A DNA stretch of 64,000 nucleotides from Scatophagus argus (Eukaryota > Chordata > Actinopteri > Scatophagidae): assembly GCF_020382885.2 (NCBI RefSeq), contig NC_058510.1:5948862-6012861 (forward strand), read 5' to 3'. Every line of letters begins with the position of its first letter. The first letter of the stretch is position 1. A program made the position numbers and the translations under genes. The notes beneath the pieces are model-generated. The model did not search any database, was not told the origin of the DNA, and was given only the letters and a program-made list of their open reading frames with translations. This document shows positions 37,688-48,400 of this stretch, one piece after another.

Positions 37688-37764
37688 GTAATGATGAGTT
37701 CACCTTTTCGCCGTTTACCCATCAGACCAGAATGGGCTGCTGAGAATGTGACTAACTGAACTAA
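37688..37764 (+). ncRNA. SNORD87: SNORD87 (U87)-like C/D snoRNA, copy 3
   Basis: C box ATGATGA (37691-37697) and D box CTGA (37756-37759) enclose TTTTCGCCGTTTACCC then CAGA. Relative to copies 1 and 2 the guide has one T-to-C change upstream of GCCGTTTACCC. It lies in the host intron starting at 37601. Confidence 0.86.
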
Positions 37765-38212
37765 ATGACAAAGTTGTAAAACCATTAGAAAGCCTTTTTC
37801 CCCCAAAACTGATTATATATTTTATATTTGTTTACAAGGGTACAGAGCAAGCTAGCTGACCAGACCGTCCATGGAGAAGCCTTATTTGAAAGGTAATGGA
37901 CCCAACCAATCAATGTTACATTGATGTAGAACATTAGCTGTTCACACTTTGACATTACTAATTTGAATGTTGACACTGTGCAACTGCATTAACATTTTCT
38001 TGTTTGTCCTAATCCAGTCTGTCATGTTTTGAATGTGTTGTTTTGTTGTTGTTCTTTTTAAACAGTGTTGTTGGAGCTGATGGATCACCATTTGGAGTCT
38101 AGAGTTTATTTGGAATTTCTTCTTGAAGCTTAATGCCATCTGTTGAACACCAGCTGATTAAAATATCTGCGCTTTAGCTACTTCAGGACAGACGCTGATC
38201 TATGCTCACGTC

Positions 38213-38458
38213 ATGATCCACCTGCAGACCATTTGCACTGTTTACCTCACTTACTCTGTACTGCCTCACTTTTGTACTACCTCCAGAACTATATTTGTTT
38301 TACTTATTTTATTTTACCTTATTTTATTTTATTCTGTCATAATATGTTACTCGTTCTTATGTTCTGTGCACCAATCACCAAGACAAATTCCTAGTAATAT
38401 GAAAACTCTCCACTTACATGGCAGTAAAGACAATTCTGATTCTGATTTAATAAAACCT
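38213..38458 (+). repeat. Retroelement-like 3' tail forming the last SNHG6-like exon
   Basis: Contains TTTTATTTTATT runs, CCAATCACCAAGACAAATTCCT and GATTCTGATT before AATAAA-type sequence. This combination marks the 3' end of a common fish LINE/SINE-type repeat family. It overlaps the last host exon and supplies its AATAAA at 38449-38454. The exact family needs a repeat library. Confidence 0.55.
38449..38454 (+). promoter_or_regulatory. SNHG6-like host poly(A) signal
   Basis: AATAAA inside the retroelement-like tail. The convergent MCMDC2 poly(A) signal lies only about 120 bases further on. Confidence 0.5.
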
Positions 38459-38572
38459 TACCTGTATGGGGTGAAAAATGCCTGGACGTGATCTTTTGAA
38501 TGTGTATTTTAGATGTTTTCCTTTTTAAAAATGTACTGGATTCACAGTTTGGTTAACTATTAACGTACCCCC

Positions 38573-38578
38573 TTTATT
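38573..38578 (-). promoter_or_regulatory. MCMDC2 poly(A) signal
   Basis: TTTATT on the plus strand gives AATAAA on the minus strand about 165 bases after the MCMDC2 stop codon. Confidence 0.55.
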
Positions 38579-38743
38579 GCCACTGAATTAAATTCAAGGT
38601 GTTTTTGTATGCCTGCATTGATTTGAGTCTATGACTACGAAGGAATGAAGGATACAAAACTAAATGGTCGTCATCAACTGGGTGTATGGCTGGTGTGATT
38701 TTTTTGTGCTCCCTACCCGTGTTTTTAAACCTTCAGAGAGGTC

Positions 38744-41700
38744 CTACTCCTCTGTGATGTAAGTGTCTGCTCCCGGTGCGTAGGTGTAGATGAAGCGTAG
38801 GATATTCTGGTGGAGCTCATCCAGGGTCACGTCTCTCTTGTGCAAACCATCCACATCTCCCAGGTCACAAGGAAATACTGCATTTGGTGGAATAACAAGA
38901 GCGGAGGCCCCTGTGGGAAGAAGCAGGTAACCCAAGAATAACTAGCCCACACAGAGCCCTTTGCGTTTATGTAATAAATACCCAAGGCCAAGATAAAATC
39001 TACAGTAAAGCTGTGTGTCTGTGTACAGCATCTGATTTAGATTAATATGCTTTTAAATTTAACAAATAACATTAAAATTAGAGATTAATACATGTTTTTG
39101 TAAACTTGCACAGAGATACAGTTTTGTAAGTACTGCATTTGTATTTACTGGTATCAATAAGGAGACAATGATTAATTATGAAAAAAAAACTACCATGTTT
39201 GAGAGTGACAGAGTTTTCACAGAGGAGCACAGCGATCACAGCATCTTCCTCCAGTACTTGTGTTCTCAGACACAACTTGCAGTGAGCCTCTGCCAAAGAA
39301 ATCCTCAAACATGAAAAATACAAATTTCGTGTGAACAGTATGGTAGAATATAATTAAAAGTAATCAAAACTGGTACAGGCCGTGTAAATGTTTTGAGAAT
39401 TAAAACTTAATGTGACATTTTAGCCCTGCACTCAAAAACAGATTTATTTTCACAGCTTGAGTTAAACATAAAATATGTCACCACAGTGGAAAAGGTTTGT
39501 AAACATTTGTCATAACCAAATGAAAAATAGCCATCCGAGAGTGCGCTCTGGATGAGAGTTCTCCACCTAGTGGCTGAGAGTGAGATTACACATGACTCAG
39601 GAGGTTTTACATACAGTCTGGTTGAGATGCAGGGAGTGGAGATCAAACAAAGCAATAATTTATTCAGTTTTTGTAGTGGAGTACTTACAGTAGTCTGATA
39701 GAGGCCACAGACATCTTGACACCCTGACTCTGTGTTCGGACTCTACGGCTGGCCATGTAGTAACCGTGGATTAATTTCTCTGCCTCGGGGCTAAGCTCCA
39801 CTTGCAAACTCTGTGCATGAGCTACCAGCTGGAAAGGAAAGAATTAAGAACAACAGTTGCAATTTAATGTCAGTGTATAAACACCAAAATCAGGGCAGTG
39901 TATTTTAATAAAAAATAAAAGATAACTTTAATAACTTTAAAAAATAACTTTAAAATAACTAATAGATGATTTTTGTTAACCTCCCGGTAGTCTTGAGTAG
40001 AAAACTCCCTGCATGATGAGTAGAGGGTTTTTCCCAGCTGCACCGCCTGCTGGAGGGTGTGGACAGTCTGGGCAAGAATGGCATGCTCTCCCTCTATGTC
40101 CCTACAATGTATGACCAGACCAAAAGCATCTGCCAACTGAATTGGTAAGGGTCCCATTTCCTGCTCATGAAAAAGAAACCAGGCATCAGAAACTGTTTTC
40201 CAAGCTGTTTTCTGTGCTGTTTTCAAAGTATAAACTTGCCAGGATGATTCTCTGTAAGTCAGAAAGTAAACTGGGATCTAGACTTTAAATCAAATAGTTA
40301 TATAGTTCATGGTCAACTTCTCCTCCGTAAAAGGATAACAACAAAGCATTTATTTTCCTCAAGGGCTGTGTGGTAATGTTGTCTGGGCAGGGCACTTCCC
40401 TGAAGAAAAGTAAATTGTCTCAATTTCCTGTTTTGTCGTTCTATCGACATACAACATCTGAGCTGAAAGAAATGTGACATTTCTTGAGCTCAGTGTACTG
40501 TACAGCATAAGTTCCATGTGTTATTTTCAAGGAGCATCCCAGTACTGCTATTAGTACACATTCAGGTTATGTTCTAAGTAAGCTATACAAAGGTAATTTA
40601 ACACCAAGTTGTGACTGAACCCACTGCTGTTCCCAGTACGGCACACTCTGCCCTCCCAGACCGTCGAGAGGCATCTGCAAGGGCCCAGAAGCTGCACTGG
40701 ACTGGGAAGGAAAGCTGCTGGTCAGCATTCTCACCATACTTTTTCCCTGGGATGAACACAGACACCGTGTGGCTCTCCAAAACTAAGAAAAATACATAAT
40801 AAACATAGACTGGCTTTATATGTGTACCAGAGATTTTCCATAATCCTGTGACATCACGTATATAATTAAACACTTTAGTGCTTTACCTGACTGAATGGCC
40901 TCCAGTCTCTCCTTCTTGTAACAGCCCAGATCTCCCAACATGCAAATGCCACCAGTGGCTAGCAGGGCAGAGCCAGCATGGATGTTAGCAGTGCCTGCCC
41001 CGTGTTCGTCCCGGGACAGAGACACAAACATTTCCCCTGAGGCCTGGTGTCTGACCCCACGACATGCCAAGTTCAGGCTGTAGGTCATCAGTCTAATGCA
41101 AACATAGGGGTAAAGGGAATTAAATCTCAGGTTTCACATGCAGTGCGTCCACTTAGGATTTGCAAAGTTGGCTCTTGCACTTTACCTGTCTGGTATGAGA
41201 GTGTCAGTGGAGACGACGAGGAGATCCAAGTTGTGAAATGTGTCTTCTGAATCTGCTCTAGTCTGTACCAAGCTAAGCAACAAGCCCAGCTTTAATGTGT
41301 TGTAGAGGCCTGGAGGAGCCACGTCCAACCCAAGGCACTGAGCCACAATGGCAGAGAACCTCCAGGGTGAACCCGCTGTGGCCTTCAACAGCTCCTGGAA
41401 GCTGGCACTGACTTTGTGGGGAGCTGTAGATAGAGTTGGGAGACATGGGTAAATGTTTCAGTATAGTAACAATGCACAAGGTTGCAAATAAGGTGAAAAT
41501 TATTCAAATTAATCGGAATATACAGTGTGAAGATGTGCTAAGATTTCTATCTATTATCAGTGGCTGGGATTTCTGTAGATTTGAAGCAGGATTTAATGTG
41601 AGATCATTTACTGTCTTACACTCTGGCTCCCACAGTTGGACACTATTTGCCTCTACACTCCAGGTAATGCTGGGCCACTGGTGCACATGCGCAGGAATGC

Positions 41701-44494
41701 CTAACACCCTGTAGAGTCGACCGATTCTCATTGAGTTACACAGTTCATCTGTGTGAATAGGGAAAACAAAGCAATAAAACTCAAAGGAGTTGTTCTGGGC
41801 TGTCTGGTGATCATTGAAGAAACATGTGTGCCACCTACAAGCTACTGCCAACAGAAACACAGAGTGAGGCCTTCAGAACAAAGATTTCTCTGTGTGCGAA
41901 ATGCACAGCCAGCTAATGAGTGTTTCTTGTACTTATTAACATATATGTTTAGTAACGGGAACTGGGTGTATAGAATTCCTCCACAGGAATGGGTCAACAG
42001 AATATATTAATATTGGTGCTGAGATTTGCTAAACTCTCAGGGGTACAGGCTGGACAATGTTATTAGAGGGGACAGAAACACTTAGTATCCCTCCATGAGG
42101 CACTGTGTGCGGCTGGCTGCACAAAAAACTATTTATTTGAACTCTCCCCCACTAAGTTTGTGTTACAAAGTGAACCTCATTTAGAATACCAGAGAAAATT
42201 AATAGCAAACCTCAACACATCTGACTGTGTGTAAATATAAGCTATTACAAGCACATTACTCAGCACCAGGAGTGAATATAATGGATGAGAATACCACTTT
42301 ACAAATACATAATAGCCTATAAAATTCAGAGGATATTAATCTACATTGCAGTATCTCATATAAGACTTTGACTTGTAAATGAAAGCTGAGACTTTTAGCC
42401 TGAAAAGCCTAACTGAGACTTAGACTCAAAGCAGTCATTTGTTCAAAAAAGGCAAAGTGCTTCAAAGCTACGCAAGAAGCCAGTCAGGTATGGTCAAGGA
42501 TACTTCAGCTGAGTGGCTGCGTCCTGACATGGATAGCGAATGCTCCATATGCTGCACAAGGATGTCTATTCATGCTCCACCAGAGGGAGATCAACTGATT
42601 TTGTTATGTTGAGTTTAGACGCTGTTCTGCAGCTGTTCTCCAGATTAAAAAGACTTTAATACGCAAAAAACACAAACAAATTCAAATTCTGTTTGAAAGA
42701 GCAAATCAGAGTGAATTTTAAAGGACTAGTTGCACTATGTGCTGTTTGTTATAACTGTGTATTCTTTATTATTTTAAGATTAGGTTATTCTGGGGTAAAC
42801 CTTTGAAATTTCTTTTTTCTTTACAGTTCCTGTTGTTGATTATGACACATTGTAATAGTCTACAACACTAGTAACAATAGTACACACTTTTTTCACCTGC
42901 AACGACATCATCTCCACCCCTCAGATGGAAATAGACTGTTTTTCACATTTCATGCTGCTACAAAGGGTTGCATTTAATCAGCCAGGTGGTAGTTTGACTA
43001 CACATTTATAGAGTGGGCCTGAACTGTATAAAGCTCGTACACTCAGTCAACTTATCTGATGTAGACCTACCTCTGAGAAACAGGGTGACAGACTGGTACC
43101 TGAGCGAGCTCTGCTGATGGGCACTTACACCATCCAGTGCTTTGATATGTATCAGCTCAACAAGCTGTTTGTCTGTCTCCAAAGACACATGTGCAAACAT
43201 ACTGATTACAACAACACACTTTTCTTTCAACATCTTGTACCCAGTAACAAATTCAGTTGTTTCCAATGATGCATGACACTGAGGCATTACTCTCACCTCC
43301 CAACACTCTAAACTTTACATCCTCCTTCAGTGGGGAGCTGCAAACCATGCAGCTGAAGTTGATTCCCACCGTAGCTGACTCTGTGGCTCCAGGGGCATGG
43401 ACACGAATGTGGTGAAACCCTAAAGGCAGCATCCAGGAGATAAAATCATATGCAAATCCAGTTTTAAGTTTAAGTCTACAAATGCTACTTGTCTGAGAAT
43501 TGCTTAAAAAATATTACATATTGTGTGTACAAACCCAACAAACTGTGGTCTTTACAGTTAATACTACTACAGCTTAAAAGTTTAGAGTTAAGAGATGACT
43601 GTGTATCTTCCCTGCAGTACCTGTGTAGCAGGGACAGTCATCATTAATGCAGAGAAACCTGGCCCCCTGGGTGTATTTTGTGACCCTTGTCATGGCAATG
43701 ACCAAGCCCTCCATGGAGACAGGCCTCACTGGACCATACCTGCGAGGATAACTAGAAATGTCCAACGTGTACTCAGGGAACGGAGGCAGGTGTGTCAGCT
43801 TCAGTATGACGTTCACCTGAGGAGGAACACTTCTGTCACAGGACGGACTTGATAATCAAGGTATCTTTTCTTATCGGGTGCACGCACTTCAGATTTAAGG
43901 AAATGGTATTGGCCTTTGAGGCTCTTGAACTACACACAGTGTTATCAGTGGCCAAGGGGGAACCAACACACCCACCATTTACTCATACCTGACTTTCGGT
44001 GTGTATTTTCTCAACAAGTGAAAGTGTCTTTATGGCCAGAAAGCAAACCTGAATGAGGAATCAGGCAAACATAAGTTAGTTAACCTGACAACAGCACTTC
44101 ACATTTCATCTTAGCTCGCTCACAGTTTTCACTTACGGACTGAAACAAGGCCGTTGCTCTTAGGGGATCACGCAGAACGCAGTCACCCAGTACAGGGTCC
44201 ACCTCTATCACATCAGATGGATTCACACTCACACAAAACCTGTAGACCGCCTCAATCTGCTGGGGGTCTGGAAAAGTTGGCACGAAGACGTCACGTTACT
44301 TTAGCTTTCATGGCTAACGTCACTAATATAATTAAGCTAACACAACTGGCGCTAACAGCTACTACAGACTAATTCATTTTCCACACAGCAGGCCTACCGT
44401 TTAATGGTTTACAGTCCTCGGCTAGTTTCCGGAGGCCACCACTTCTGTCTAAATAAACCAGAACTGATTCTTTCAAAGATAACATATCAGCCAT
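38744..44494 (-). CDS. MCMDC2: MCMDC2, MCM-domain protein of meiotic recombination
   Basis: MCMDC2 is an MCM-like protein needed for meiotic strand-invasion/double-strand-break repair. Fourteen coding exons in order: 44494-44398, 44267-44137, 44048-43989, 43816-43621, 43419-43297, 43172-43071, 41748-41620, 41423-41186, 41092-40887, 40782-40625, 40160-39981, 39828-39689, 39303-39194 and 38910-38744 (stop). All phases match and the sum is 678 codons; human has about 681. Start MADMLSLKESVLVYLDRSGG. Conserved blocks: VILKLTHLPPFPEY, IAMTRVTKYTQGARFLC, HAPGATESATV, a zinc-site-like CMVC, AGSALLATGGICMLGDLG, SVFIPGKKYGENADQQLSFP, IHGYYMASRRVRT and IPPNAVFPCDL. Where active MCMs have Walker A, the protein reads LLVVSTDTLIPDR; the Walker B position reads GDLG. 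ATPase activity is therefore unlikely, as known for the family. Confidence 0.96.
41749..43070 (-). other. Large MCMDC2 intron, nothing recognised
   Basis: A 1.3-kb AT-rich intron with several short ORFs but no splice-flanked reading frame, RNA gene or clear repeat. Confidence 0.7.
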
Positions 44495-44690
44495 TGTCAC
44501 TTAACGGCAAGAAATCGGTACTTTGCTGTAAGATAACATGGAGACATAATAACGCGCGCGCTACCTTTGGAAAGCAGTTGCCATGGTGACCACTCAGCTG
44601 GATCAGGTTGCGTCGTGATTACATGTAATGATTTCATTTGTAATGAACGTAATGCAATTATACATTTAAAAAACACTAAACAGACGCTCT
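44495..44690 (-). promoter_or_regulatory. MCMDC2 5' UTR and promoter
   Basis: Immediately upstream of the MCMDC2 start are TAACGG (44502-44507), a short CpG-rich run CGCGCGCG (44553-44560) and an X-box (44577-44590). The downstream ends of SGK3 transcripts lie within a few hundred bases, so this promoter is tightly packed. Confidence 0.6.
44577..44590 (-). promoter_or_regulatory. RFX X-box at the MCMDC2 promoter
   Basis: On the minus strand the site reads GTCACC-AT-GGCAAC, matching GTNNCC-N2-RGYAAC with no mismatch. It lies 83 bases upstream of the ATG. RFX2 drives many testis and meiotic genes, fitting MCMDC2. Confidence 0.72.
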
Positions 44691-44713
44691 CAGAGTACCT
44701 TTCTTTGATATTT

Positions 44714-44928
44714 TTTATTACTGTGCAGGAGTATAAGCCTACTTAATTGCCAGGCGAAGCAAAGCATTGCGGATTTTTAATTTCTGCAAATGTGTTAAGT
44801 CAGCAAAAAAAAAAATAAACACAAATAACCGGATAAAAAACATTTAACTCCGTATTCACAAAGACAAACTGAGGAGTAACTGAAGGTGTGGAGGACAGAT
44901 GTGACCTATAAACCAAAAATGCTTTATT
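44714..44928 (-). promoter_or_regulatory. SGK3 3' UTR end with two possible poly(A) signals
   Basis: Plus-strand TTTATT at 44923-44928 and 44714-44719 gives AATAAA on the minus strand downstream of the SGK3 stop (45413-45415). The 3' UTR would be roughly 490-720 bases; 45,030-45,412 is otherwise featureless AT-rich sequence. Confidence 0.5.
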
Positions 44929-45412
44929 CAATGGTCTCTCAAGTAATTCCTATTTCCAGCTTTAATAAAATGAATATGATACAATGTTCATTCGCACAGT
45001 AATTATATGAACAAACGCACTTCCACCTGACAGTCAAGAGGTGTTCTTTTTTTTTTCTTTTTAAGTCCAGTGAATTATTTTCAGAAAACTGCTTATTCCA
45101 TTTAAGGGACAAATTAAGGCTAAATTTAAAGGCTCATTTTAGAAACGACAAGAGCACAGGATGGATGTCCTTAATTCTTAAAAATACAATTTGTTATGAA
45201 TGTGCATATATATATTTATATAAATACAAATTGGTAAAATATAAGACTTTCCCTGGCACACTTTTGTTCCAGCCAAAATCTGTTGTAAGTGCTGTTTCTT
45301 CTCAGCTGCTTGCTTTGGCTTCATAGAGCAAGTTCATAATTCTTCCCTTTAGTCAAAAGAAGTTACTGTGGTTAAGGCAACTGAAGACCTCATTGGGAAT
45401 AAAATGAGGACT

Positions 45413-48400
45413 TCATAGGAAAGAGTCATCAGAAGGTGGTGCATAAGAAAAGCCCACAAAGGCATCGTCAGCCTCCATTACACTAGCGTTGACTATGGAA
45501 TGTTCTTGAGACCAACAGACGGAGTTGGGGACCGTCTCATCTGTGAACTCGGTGTCGAAGTTTGAGATGTCACAGCAGGAGCTCTGCAAAACCATGAGGG
45601 AGCGAGGGTCATATAGGCATTCACAGACAAATACAAAACAAAATGCCTAATTTGATGACATAAAATAGAAGTTCCGACACTTATCTTGATTTTGTGCTTT
45701 AACAAACGATTACAAACAAACTTATCATTTTGGTAACCAGAAAACACAAGACTAAGAAGAGGGAACTTCTTAGACTAAAAAGAGGAACTTAATTAGGGAA
45801 CTTCTACTGGAAATTAAAGATGCGTGTGCAATCTAGTGCAATCAAATACATGCATCGTGGGTATGTTTCTCTGAATGGACTGGTTGAACAACAAACATTC
45901 TGCCATTTCATTCACAGGAATGCAGGAAATTCACAGGTGTATTTATTGTTGCTACATTCCACTAAGAGGAGGTCCTAATATTGTGCATGCTGGTCTACTG
46001 TCACTGCAGCTGAGGAGTGTTTTCAGTTTTTCGATAGATTAGCTCTCTGCTGGTTTATGTGAGTCTACCTTGTAAATTAACCAAAATATAAAATTATCTT
46101 TAATGTACTACCCAGGCATGCTTTCAGACAATGAACAAATATTTACCACTTTGGGTGTGAATGGGGGAGGGATCTTCTTCTGTTCAAGATCATCCCAGTT
46201 GATGGTGGAGAAAAATGCGTGTGCTTTGACCTCGCTCTGGAAAAGCAGAAGAAATAACAACCTGATTTTGTATTTAGAAAACATTAACTGAAAAAATTAA
46301 GTTAAAGTGCATCTATAATGTATATATTAGTGTACAGTATTAACAGCGGTGATGTATAGCCTACAGATCAGCCACCAGAGGGAGTCCAAGAAAAAGACAT
46401 TCTGCTGTGCGTATAGTGTTGGAAAAGTGCATTGAATAATCCAACTCACAAAGTCATCCCTGGAGCCCAGTCTGTATCTGCCGTCTTTCTCCAGCAGCCC
46501 CTGGAGGAGGGACCAGGCTGTGCTGGACGCACCAGGGCGCATCACCAACTGCTTGTGAAGGATGTTGTCATACATTTCATGTGTGTCCCTGCTGTAGAAT
46601 GGCGGCTGGAATATGGAAGAAAAGGAGAAGAAGAGGCATGTAACAGAGTGTGACATTACACTCAGGTGCTTTAACATTTAGCAATAAAATCAACTGTCAA
46701 ATTTCAAGAACTTTCAAAACTAATAGCTTCCTTTGCAAAAGTAGTCAAGGCTGTCTGAGAGAAAAAAAAATCACTGTGGGCTTTGAGTAAAAACTCACCA
46801 GGCCAAAGAGCATCTCATACAGCACTGAACCCAGGCACCACCAATCTACTGTGTTATCATATGGTTGCTTTCTCAGGACCTCTGGAGCCAAGTACTGGTC
46901 AAAGGAAGCGCAAAAACATAGTAATATGACATTAACTTTGATATTTCCCTTCTGGCTTAAAATACACCAACTAAATATATATCAACTGCTATTTTTGCTC
47001 ATGAAAGCTTATTTTCCTACAGGAAAATGTGACTCACACACACATACAGCAGTGAAGCCCCTACATGGAATATACACACTTTATTCGTAAACTTTTATTA
47101 CTTTTTGACACTGAAGGTGAGACTTATTTGGCACATCGTGGTGCAAAATTCTCAGCAATCAGACGTGTAAAATCAAATCAATGCTGTCGTACCTCAGGTG
47201 TTCCACAAAATGTAGTGGTGGTATCTGTCTGGGAAATGCCTTCCTTGCACAATCCAAAGTCCGTCAAAATGATATGCCCCTTTAAAGAGAGGGCACAGGG
47301 ACGTTTTTAGTCAACATGTGCCACACAAGCAGCTCATTATCCCCGGGGACTGAGGATTCTATTGTTGGCCAGGAATGTTGGCTGCGGCGAAGCTCACTCA
47401 GTCCCATTCACCGTTCTCTCACTTTCTCAATAAGGCTAGGCAGGAAAGTCATTAGTAAGTCCTAATCCAATCACACACATTCTGTCCAGCTGGAACTGGA
47501 AGTGACACTGTTGTTCATTGATGGTACAAATATGGCTGAAAAAGAATATAATTTGTGCATGTGTGGATAAGTTATTGTATTTTCAACACAATATCTAAAA
47601 AATAGGTGATTCACTGTAATTACTGTTGTGCTTGGTTAAAAAACAAAGGCACTCACTTCATGGTCAAGAAGGATGTTTTCTGGCTTCAAGTCTCTGGACA
47701 AAAGTAACAAATATGAGATGATATTAGTAAATAAGACTCAGAACACAGCCAGGATTTAGGAAGTCCAAGGTCATGCACTATGAACAAACTCTCCCATTGT
47801 AACCACACGTCTCTGAGTGGCTCCAAAAAATGTAGAAAGAGGTGTTGCAAATGGCTGCTTACTAAGCTTTTTGCTGTATTTATCTTTAACTACAGCAACT
47901 GTAGCTCACTGTTAGCTTTGACATAATGGCAGGCCATATCTTACAAATGGCACCGTTAAAATAAAACTAAATCAGTCACTTCAATAAACCCACAACATGC
48001 CTGTAAACAATGTTGAGAGAGTGCAGATATCCCAGTGCACTGGCCATTTCAGCAATGTAGAATTTTGCCCTGGGCTCTGGAAAAGTCCGCTCTTTTTGGA
48101 GATGGAAGAAAAGCTGAAATAAAAACGCTCCAATCAGTTACAGGAATGAATTACTCAACAGCAGTATTAAAGAAGAATAAATCCTAGTTCATTTTCCGGT
48201 TATGTAAAAATGAGTTAACACAAACAACTTTGCTGGGAAAGTGTAAATATCGATCTGATTTAATCTGCATGTTACTGGTATTTCAACTTCAGAGTTGTAA
48301 GATTTACTTGGATACAGACTGTAGTTAGTCATTCTCACACAGTCAGTCACGCATGGCAGCTTTAAAAAGGCTGATCACACTTGTAGGAGATCCACAGAGG

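Larger units (their letters stand above)
34217..38475 (+). ncRNA. SNHG6: SNHG6-like snoRNA host gene
   Basis: A spliced non-coding host gene carries C/D snoRNAs in its introns. The proposed start is a 5'TOP tract at 34217-34230 (CTTCCTCTTTTCTT) downstream of a CCGGAA ETS-type word, typical of translation-linked snoRNA hosts. Exon signals seen: 34217-34321, possibly 34890-34999, 35322-35372, from 35477 (transposon inserted at 35517), 37062-37133, 37539-37600, about 37846-37892, and 38066 to the poly(A) signal 38449-38454. No long ORF spans the exons. Human SNHG6 lies at the same place (between TCF24 and MCMDC2) and hosts U87, which is what is found here. The exon set is inferred from splice signals only and alternative exons are likely. 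Confidence 0.75.

Noticed and set aside
36889-37764. Regularly spaced repeats resembling a CRISPR array
   Set aside because: The three similar units are about 400 bp apart, each has C and D boxes and each lies in its own intron; they are snoRNAs.
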